64,000 nucleotides of DNA from CAYJBH01 sp964370825. Lineage in GTDB: Bacteria > Bacillota > Clostridia > Oscillospirales > Ruminococcaceae. How positions within the stretch are numbered: position 1 is the first letter of the stretch; each line of letters starts with the position of its first letter. The notes below the pieces were generated by a model. The model did not search any database. It had not been told where the DNA came from and was given only the letters and a program-made list of their open reading frames with translations. The DNA lies in NCBI GenBank assembly GCA_964370825.1, contig CAYJKY010000001.1:1-64000 (forward strand). The letters run 5' to 3'. Positions 58,513 through 64,000 of this stretch are shown piece by piece. A program made the position numbers and the translations under genes.

Positions 58513-59913
58513 ATGAAATGCTATTTTTCTAAAATTTGTGTACTTTTCAGTCTATCCTTTTTTATTTTCACAGCCTTTCCAACTATTTCGGTGCATGCGC
58601 AAACTCTTGCGGGTGAGGGATATCGTTTTGACACCGAGTCAGGTCTTTTAACATTGACTTCAGCTGCGGGAAGTACGGGGTGGAAGGATGTCGACACCGG
58701 TATAGATAGGTCACATATTCGCTCGGTTATGGTAGAAAATACCGTAACCGAACTGGGAGAGTATGCGTTTTTTCGATGTGAATATCTCTCTTCGGTAATC
58801 TTTGAGGAGGGGAGCGTATTGAACCTTATTGACAAAGATGCATTTAATCAATGCACTTCATTGACAGAAATTATCATCCCGAAGAGCGTTACCGCTCTTG
58901 GTGAGGGCGCATTTTATCAGTGCAGTGCATTAACCACGGTGGAGTTTGAGCAGGATAGTCTACTTGGGTTTATCGACACTTCCGCATTTGCTTTTTGCGG
59001 AAATCTTAAGGGGATAATAATTCCTAACAGTGTGACAGGTTTTGGTATTAGAGTATTCCAAAACTGTACGTCACTGGCCTCGTTAGAGTTTGAAGAAAAT
59101 AGCCTTCTTTCAAATATACAAAGTTCATCATTCCGGGGATGCTCCGCACTTACCGAGGTTACAATTCCCAAGAGTGTGCAGGTGTTACACGCAGATGTGT
59201 TTTCGGATTGCTACAACCTTACATCGGTAACCTTTGAGGAGGGCAGTTTACTAAATCGTGTGTTCAACTATGTTTTTTATAACTGCTATGCCCTTACCGA
59301 TATTATTCTCCCTGCGGGTGTGTTAAGTTTTGGAGGCGACGAAGTGTTTGGTGAATGCCATAACCTAAGCTTTGTATATTTTGAAGGGAATTATCATAGC
59401 GAATTAGAGCCGGCTTTTTCTCAAATAGCCGCAAAAAAATACTATAAACCCGGCACATCCGGTTGGGACGGGATAAATGCTACTCCGGCATATACCCTAA
59501 GCGGAATAATAACCGCCACAGATCTGCCGGAAGGTTTTTCAACCGTTGTAACACTTAAAAACGAAGCCGGCAATACACTCCACACAATAAGAACGGTTTC
59601 GGATGGTGAGTATGTGTTCCCTGTAACCGAAGGTAGCTACGAGATGATGGTGGATAACCGTGATTATCTTGTGGCAATGATAGAGGATATAGCCGTTTTT
59701 GATGCCGATCTCGTCGACTATAATCTAAATGTTGTAAGAAGAAAGACGGGTGATGCAAATCGAGACAACTCGGTCAACAGGGATGATTTAATCTATATAA
59801 TGCAAAACTACAACCAACCCTCATATTATGCAGCTGTCGATGTTTTTTATGACGGTAAAATTGATTTTAATGACCTCGCACTGGTAAGAAACAGTCAATA
59901 CTACGGTCGGTAA
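58513..59913 (+). CDS. Secreted BspA-type leucine-rich-repeat protein with dockerin-like C-terminus
   Basis: A 466-residue protein. A signal peptide spans about residues 1-30 (hydrophobic core, cut near VHAQT). Residues about 60-300 hold ten or so LRR_5 (BspA/TpLRR) repeats with the pattern AFxxCxxLxxVxFExxS and IIIPxSVTxLGxxAF. A Cna-B-like segment follows (about 335-400). The last 60 residues look like a type I dockerin: GDANRDNSVNRDDLIYIM and VFYDGKIDFNDLALVRN are two calcium-binding F-hand halves. This suggests attachment to a cohesin scaffold elsewhere in the genome. The ribosome-binding site is weak. Confidence 0.82.
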   Translation: MKCYFSKICVLFSLSFFIFTAFPTISVHAQTLAGEGYRFDTESGLLTLTSAAGSTGWKDVDTGIDRSHIRSVMVENTVTELGEYAFFRCEYLSSVIFEEGSVLNLIDKDAFNQCTSLTEIIIPKSVTALGEGAFYQCSALTTVEFEQDSLLGFIDTSAFAFCGNLKGIIIPNSVTGFGIRVFQNCTSLASLEFEENSLLSNIQSSSFRGCSALTEVTIPKSVQVLHADVFSDCYNLTSVTFEEGSLLNRVFNYVFYNCYALTDIILPAGVLSFGGDEVFGECHNLSFVYFEGNYHSELEPAFSQIAAKKYYKPGTSGWDGINATPAYTLSGIITATDLPEGFSTVVTLKNEAGNTLHTIRTVSDGEYVFPVTEGSYEMMVDNRDYLVAMIEDIAVFDADLVDYNLNVVRRKTGDANRDNSVNRDDLIYIMQNYNQPSYYAAVDVFYDGKIDFNDLALVRNSQYYGR

Positions 59914-59938
59914 TGGATAATCACCAACACCAAATAGA

Positions 59939-59977
59939 AAAACACACGCCTGCGGATTTACCGTGTGCGTGTGTTTT
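59939..59977. terminator. Bidirectional terminator between the LRR gene and rhaB
   Basis: AAAACACACGC (59939-59949) pairs perfectly with GCGTGTGTTTT (59967-59977), with A-rich sequence before and T-rich after, so it serves both convergent genes. Confidence 0.75.
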
Positions 59978-59992
59978 GGTTTAAGAGGGTAT

Positions 59993-60016
59993 CGTTTTTC
60001 AAGTTGATTAATTATA
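59993..60016 (-). repeat. Interspersed repeat, copy 6
   Basis: On the minus strand it reads TAATTAATCAACTTGAAAAA and runs straight out of the rhaB stop codon; the last codons of rhaB (YN and TAA) are part of the repeat consensus. Confidence 0.6.
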
Positions 60017-61417
60017 GTTGTATACCTTTACAGGGAAGGAGTTTTTTACAAGCTCTCTTGCAGTAGCAAGGTCGGGGATTTCGCCAAGACCTATCATCTG
60101 GGTTATGATGTTGCCGATTGCAGTCGCCTCAACAGGACCTGCTACCACCCTTTTGCCGGTGGTTTTTGCGGTTAGTGCGTTTAGGTATTCGTCTTTACAA
60201 CCGCCACCCACTATGTTAATGTTGTCAAAGCCGTGTCCTACAATCTCCTCAATCGCCTTTACCGTTGTTGCGTAGTAGTAGGCAAGTGAGTTGTAAACCA
60301 CCGCCGATATCTCGCCGGGCGTTTCGGGCACATCGAGGTTGTGGGTTTTACAGTAGTCCTTAATTGCGGTTATCATGGAATCCGGTGCGAGGAAGCAATC
60401 GTCGTTACAGTCCACTATTGTTTTAATGTCGGAGGCTTCGGCAAGTTCGCACAGCTCATCAAAGCTATACTTGTCATCATACTCCTTTTTCACATTTTGA
60501 ATCATCCAAAGACCCATTATGTTCTTTAAGAAACGGTAGCGATACTCACGTCCGCCCTCGTTTGTCATGTCTCTTTCTCTGGCAAGCGGTGTGCAGATGG
60601 GGTGTGCTCTTTCGGTTCCCATTAGTGACCAGGTGCCGCTGCTTATATAGATAGTCTCCTCCATGGTTGGAACTGCGGCAACAGCGGAAGCGGTGTCATG
60701 TGAGGTCGTGGATACAACCTTACAGCTGTAACCCACCTGCTGTGCAACCTCGGGAAGAAGATCGCCAAGCTCGGTACCGGGAAGGGTTATAGGCAAAAAC
60801 ATTTCTCTTGGAAATCCGCAACGCTCAATTATTACGTCGTCCCAATTCTTGTCGGCAGCGTTCAGGAGGCCGGAGGTGCTTGCCATGGTGTAATCACAGT
60901 TCTTTACACCGGAAAGCTTATATAAGAAAAAGTCAGGTGTAAACAGAAGTGTCTTTGCCGCAGACAGCTGTTCTGGATAGCCTTTCTTTAATCCCATTAG
61001 CTGAAATATGGTGTTAAAACGTGTTTTCTGTATTCCGGCACGGCTGTAAAGCTCGTCTTCCGATATAAGGTTGAACACCACCTCGTCCATTCCTTCGGTT
61101 CTCTCGTCACGGTAGCAGACGGTATCTCCTATCATGTTGTCCTTTTCATCAAACAGCACAAAGTCGACACCCCAGGTGTCTACCGACACCGAAGCCGGAA
61201 TTTTGCCTATCTCGTTGCAACGTTTCATGCCGTCGGTTATTCTTGCAAAAAGGTCGTCATGATTCCAACATTTATGACCGTTTCTGGTAGAGAATGCGTT
61301 TTTAAAACGAAAAACCTCCTCGGTCATCAACTTTCCGTCATCAACCCAGCCGAGAATATGCCTTCCGCTGGATGCTCCGATATCAATGGCAAGATGATAT
61401 TTTTTTTGCTCGTTCAT
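60008..61417 (-). CDS. rhaB: Rhamnulokinase-type sugar kinase
   Basis: A 469-residue FGGY-family kinase expected to phosphorylate L-rhamnulose. The N-terminus AIDIGASSGRHILG is the phosphate-1 motif of rhamnulokinases, VDTWGVDF holds the catalytic region, TTSHDTASA and ISSGTWSLMG follow, and INIVGGGCKDEYLNAL is the adenosine motif. ATG at 61417 matches the usual start of the family; an ATG four codons upstream (61429) lies one base from GGAGC. The long reading frame from 61543 overlaps the upstream gene and is not used. No rhamnose isomerase or aldolase is in the window. Confidence 0.88.
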   Translation of the reverse strand: MNEQKKYHLAIDIGASSGRHILGWVDDGKLMTEEVFRFKNAFSTRNGHKCWNHDDLFARITDGMKRCNEIGKIPASVSVDTWGVDFVLFDEKDNMIGDTVCYRDERTEGMDEVVFNLISEDELYSRAGIQKTRFNTIFQLMGLKKGYPEQLSAAKTLLFTPDFFLYKLSGVKNCDYTMASTSGLLNAADKNWDDVIIERCGFPREMFLPITLPGTELGDLLPEVAQQVGYSCKVVSTTSHDTASAVAAVPTMEETIYISSGTWSLMGTERAHPICTPLARERDMTNEGGREYRYRFLKNIMGLWMIQNVKKEYDDKYSFDELCELAEASDIKTIVDCNDDCFLAPDSMITAIKDYCKTHNLDVPETPGEISAVVYNSLAYYYATTVKAIEEIVGHGFDNINIVGGGCKDEYLNALTAKTTGKRVVAGPVEATAIGNIITQMIGLGEIPDLATARELVKNSFPVKVYNYN

Positions 61418-61511
61418 ATCTATGACCATGCTCCTTTCGTCTGTAAAATCCCATGTGAGTTTCGCATGGAATCGTTTTGTGTTTTTGTGTTTCCATTTTA
61501 TGCGATGTGCT

Positions 61512-62735
61512 CTATTGCGCCAATTTTTTGTATCTTTCCACAAGCACGTTTAGATTAGAAAAGTCGCTGTATATCATGGCATCGGAAAGATTTTTTGCCG
61601 CCGCACTCTCATGCCCTATCAGTGCATATGTAGAATCCACCAAATGTGAAAACTGTGCATCGGTAAGTTTTTCACATATAAAACTCTGGCTCGGCATATT
61701 GATGTCCTCACCGGATATCTCAAACATGTTATATCTGCGACAGAGTGCCTGAACCCTTGCGAGCTGTTCGGTGGTGTTGCGTGCCGGCATGTAGGTAACC
61801 GCCTTTATGTTCAACGCCTTAAGCTCTTCAAAAAGCAGGTCAAGATAGCTGTCCTCAAACTGCTGAGCCTTTTTATCGCCGGTTACACTGCTTCCTACAT
61901 CGCCGAGGTAGGGATATGCGAGAATAATTCCATTGTCGTTGCATAACTTTACAAGTTCGCTTATGTCTGGCAGCTCATCGGTTGCCTTGATAAATATTTT
62001 GTCAACAAGGCTGGATTTGAAAACTCCGAGCAGGATGTATAATATATCAGCCGGGTCGGAGGATATTTTTTCCTTTACAGAGTCGGGTACATCACAGCCG
62101 ATTTTTTTAATAAACTCAACACTATCGGTTGCACCAAAACTGTTGTAAACCTTGGTTGCAAGCGCATACAGCAGATGACGCTCGGTAATGCTTCCGCCGT
62201 CATGCGACATGGAGAGCGGCACCACATCCTTATCATAGTCGATGACAATGCCATGCGGCGATGTGAGTGCATTAATGTTGTCTACCATTCCGCGGTTACG
62301 CCTTCCTCTTGCTTCGCACACAGGCTTAAAAAACTCTGCTACGGCATCTATGCTACGCTCCGGAATGCCATGTAGTGCCATGTAGGTGACGCCTGCCTGA
62401 TCGGGATTGTTGGTGTGTTTGTCGCTAAGTCTTGTGTTTTTTACCGAAACTCTTACCTCTGCACCGACGGTAACACCCATGTCGGCAATTTTGCCAGCCT
62501 TTAAAAATTCCCTTGCACCTCCGACACTGTCATGATCCATAATTCCGACGGTGTTAAGCCCTGCAAACCATGCCATATATACCGCCTCGGTGGGGGAATA
62601 TGGCGAAAAAGAATATGTAGTATGTACATGATTGTTGCAATACTGAGGTCTTTTGCTCGGCATCTTTTCGGTAGCTATTTTATTTTCGAGTGCGGACAAT
62701 CGCTGCTGCGCTGTTCCGCCGTGTAAGTCCAACAT
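61512..62735 (-). CDS. PHP-domain protein in a sugar operon
   Basis: A 407-residue PHP-superfamily protein. Metal motifs are NNHVHTTYSFSPYS (about residue 34), GIMDHDSVGG (about 64) and later SHDGG and GHES. It differs from the short histidinol-phosphatase type: after the N-terminal PHP core the protein carries another 200 residues with an insertion. Enzymes of this superfamily hydrolyse phosphate esters, so a sugar-phosphate phosphatase or trapping step in deoxysugar breakdown is possible, but that is inference. GGGAGATAAAC precedes the ATG; the rhaB start lies 94 bases after its stop. Confidence 0.75.
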   Translation of the reverse strand: MLDLHGGTAQQRLSALENKIATEKMPSKRPQYCNNHVHTTYSFSPYSPTEAVYMAWFAGLNTVGIMDHDSVGGAREFLKAGKIADMGVTVGAEVRVSVKNTRLSDKHTNNPDQAGVTYMALHGIPERSIDAVAEFFKPVCEARGRRNRGMVDNINALTSPHGIVIDYDKDVVPLSMSHDGGSITERHLLYALATKVYNSFGATDSVEFIKKIGCDVPDSVKEKISSDPADILYILLGVFKSSLVDKIFIKATDELPDISELVKLCNDNGIILAYPYLGDVGSSVTGDKKAQQFEDSYLDLLFEELKALNIKAVTYMPARNTTEQLARVQALCRRYNMFEISGEDINMPSQSFICEKLTDAQFSHLVDSTYALIGHESAAAKNLSDAMIYSDFSNLNVLVERYKKLAQ

Positions 62736-62763
62736 GTTTATCTCCCAGCCTTTCTGTTAGCTT

Positions 62764-63639
62764 TTAGTTTAGCATTATCTGACCGCCGCTGACCGGCAAA
62801 GCCTGTCCTGTCTCATATTCCTGCTCAACAAGGTAGTAAAGAGCCTTTGCCACATCCTCGGGGAAACAGCCTCTGCCGAGCGGCACCTGTGCCTCGTAGA
62901 AGCGGCGAACCTCCTCTATCGTCGTGGCACCCGGAACTTTACCTGCCTTTAGATACTGCACAAAAAGTCCTCTCTCAGGGTCACACCACAGCGGACCGTC
63001 AAGATAGTTTCCGGGGCAGATGGAGTTGACCTTGATGTTATAGGGTGCAAGCTCCAATGCAAAGCTCTGGGTAAGTCCTATTCCACCGAACTTTGAACCT
63101 GCATAGGCGAAATTCTTTTTACTGCCGGCAAGACCTGATTTTGAGTTTACCTGTATGATGTCGCCTATCCAGCTGTTGTCCGCCTCATACTGTGCCCTCA
63201 TGATGGCACCTACATATTTAACGGTAAGAAAGTATGCCGAGTAGTTAACCTTTGTAACAAACTCAAACTTATCATACTCCAGCTCGTCTATTCCGCCGGC
63301 AACCAATACACCGGCATTGCTTACAAAGAGATCGATGCCGCCGAACTGTTCTACAACAGCCGATACCATGTCTGCTACACTCTGCTCCTCGGCAACATTT
63401 ACCTTTACGGCAAAGGCACGCTCGCCGAGACGGTCGGCAACCTCCTTTGCAAGGTCGTAGTTAAGGTCGGCGACGGCAACGTATGCACCCTCATTTATCA
63501 TGCACTCGGCAATCCCAAGGCCGAAGCCCTGGGCGCTGCCGGTAACTATGGAAAGCTTGCCTCCGAGACGTCCCGGAATATCTTTGCGGTTTTTAACATT
63601 CTTTGCGGCTTTTGCGATTGTTGATGAAATGTCAATCAT
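62764..63639 (-). CDS. Short-chain dehydrogenase/reductase
   Basis: A 291-residue SDR-family oxidoreductase. The NAD(P) motif is TGSAQGFGLGI (about residue 33), NAG is present (SNAGVLVAGG), and the catalytic triad is Ser in VNSKSG with YAGSK (Tyr and Lys). About 25 extra residues stand before the Rossmann motif. Related proteins act as sorbitol-6-phosphate or similar sugar-phosphate dehydrogenases. The start codon follows the E1-beta-like gene by 2 bases, and the ribosome-binding site lies inside that gene, so they form a pair. Confidence 0.85.
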   Translation of the reverse strand: MIDISSTIAKAAKNVKNRKDIPGRLGGKLSIVTGSAQGFGLGIAECMINEGAYVAVADLNYDLAKEVADRLGERAFAVKVNVAEEQSVADMVSAVVEQFGGIDLFVSNAGVLVAGGIDELEYDKFEFVTKVNYSAYFLTVKYVGAIMRAQYEADNSWIGDIIQVNSKSGLAGSKKNFAYAGSKFGGIGLTQSFALELAPYNIKVNSICPGNYLDGPLWCDPERGLFVQYLKAGKVPGATTIEEVRRFYEAQVPLGRGCFPEDVAKALYYLVEQEYETGQALPVSGGQIMLN

Positions 63640-63641
63640 GA

Positions 63642-64000
63642 TTAGACACCTAACTTCGCCTTTCTCATAATTTCTGTGTCGGTGTAGTCCTTGCTTGGGG
63701 TGTAGCCTTCAAGCGGCATTATTCTGCGGTGGAAGGAGTCGAGGAACCACTCCGGCTGTGGGAAGAAAAGATGCTCGAACTCAAACGCCGGTGTAATCCA
63801 GTTTTCCGCACCGAGTACGAAGGGAGGAGCATCGAGGTAGTCGAAACAGAGCTGGGTGATGTTGCTTGCAAAGTCGTTTAGGATGTTACCTCTGGTACAG
63901 GCATCGCTTGCAAGTATAATTCGTCCCGTCTTTTTAACCGACTCCACGACCTTTTCATAGTTGAAGGGGACAATGCTTCTTGCATCGATAACCTCGGCAG
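63642..64000 (-). CDS. Transketolase/E1-beta-like protein, C-terminal part (cut by the window edge)
   Basis: The reading frame stays open to the right edge, so only about the last 119 residues are seen. They read AEVIDARSIVPF, then VKKTGRIILASDACTRGNILND, the C-terminal domain of the transketolase family, closest by eye to the beta subunit of alpha-ketoacid dehydrogenase E1. Such proteins use thiamine diphosphate with an alpha partner. The N-terminal half and any alpha subunit would lie to the right. Its tight linkage to an SDR enzyme and rhamnulokinase is unusual. Confidence 0.75.
   Translation of the reverse strand, partial: AEVIDARSIVPFNYEKVVESVKKTGRIILASDACTRGNILNDFASNITQLCFDYLDAPPFVLGAENWITPAFEFEHLFFPQPEWFLDSFHRRIMPLEGYTPSKDYTDTEIMRKAKLGV

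Noticed and set aside
61429..61543. N-terminal extension of rhamnulokinase
   Set aside because: The extra residues are basic, have no family match and overlap the end of the PHP gene; the family normally starts just before AIDIGASSGRH.
1..64000. Prophage, insertion sequence or integrative element
   Set aside because: No integrase, transposase, capsid or conjugation protein was seen on either strand, and the one tRNA shows no duplicated 3' end nearby.

Overview
The window looks like a chromosomal segment of an anaerobic, spore-forming Firmicute, most probably a Clostridia (gut- or digester-type) organism. The evidence is a SpoVAE gene, AbrB-type and Fur-type regulators, Shine-Dalgarno sites of AGGAGG type before most genes, many TTGACA/TATAAT-like promoters with 17-bp spacers, Gram-positive lipoprotein signal peptides on the binding proteins, and a dockerin-bearing protein. 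No rRNA, phage, insertion sequence or CRISPR array is visible. One tRNA-Thr (CGU anticodon) is present.

Region by region: (1) 61-6430, a tightly overlapping polyamine operon speD-speA-speE-speB followed by carboxy(nor)spermidine dehydrogenase and decarboxylase, so two separate routes to a triamine lie in one transcript. (2) 6431-15432, housekeeping and regulatory genes: tRNA-Thr, acpS, an orphan MazF-type toxin beside spoVAE, a PHP phosphatase, an AbrB-like regulator with a zinc ribbon, an XRE regulator, an LtaS-like membrane enzyme, a DUF2975/YozG-like pair, a Gly/Asp-rich membrane protein, a CorC-like CBS protein and a Nudix hydrolase. (3) 15691-48415, a large glycan-use region: a GH38 alpha-mannosidase, an LplB/YtcP-type importer with two sulfatases and an AraC sensor-regulator, an Opp-type importer (A-B-C-D-F) with two more sulfatases and its own divergent AraC sensor-regulator, two beta-propeller glycosidase-like proteins, a GH116 enzyme and a MalFG-type importer. 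None of the four sulfatases or the glycosidases has a visible signal peptide, so the logic appears to be import first, then desulfation and cleavage in the cytoplasm. (4) 48464-51137, a YesM/YesN two-component system divergent from the MalFG-type importer, with overlapping face-to-face promoters. (5) 51146-54401, a Zur-like regulator with ZnuA-C-B, where ZnuA carries ten copies of a His-rich heptad. (6) 54424-58413, a four-gene operon of RidA, D-aminoacylase, SelA-like PLP enzyme and Dph6-like ATPase. (7) 58455-59977, a secreted leucine-rich-repeat protein ending in a dockerin-like module. (8) 60008-64000 (edge), a minus-strand sugar locus with rhamnulokinase, a PHP protein, a short-chain dehydrogenase and the C-terminal part of a transketolase/E1-beta-like protein.

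The most unusual signals are the doubled polyamine route, the two intracellular sulfatase modules attached to unrelated importers, the rhamnulokinase-E1-SDR-PHP cluster with no aldolase in view, the RidA/Dph6-like operon that mirrors a eukaryotic gene fusion, and a family of short interspersed repeats that sit directly after terminators or stop codons. All functional assignments come from reading motifs and neighbours; no database search was run.
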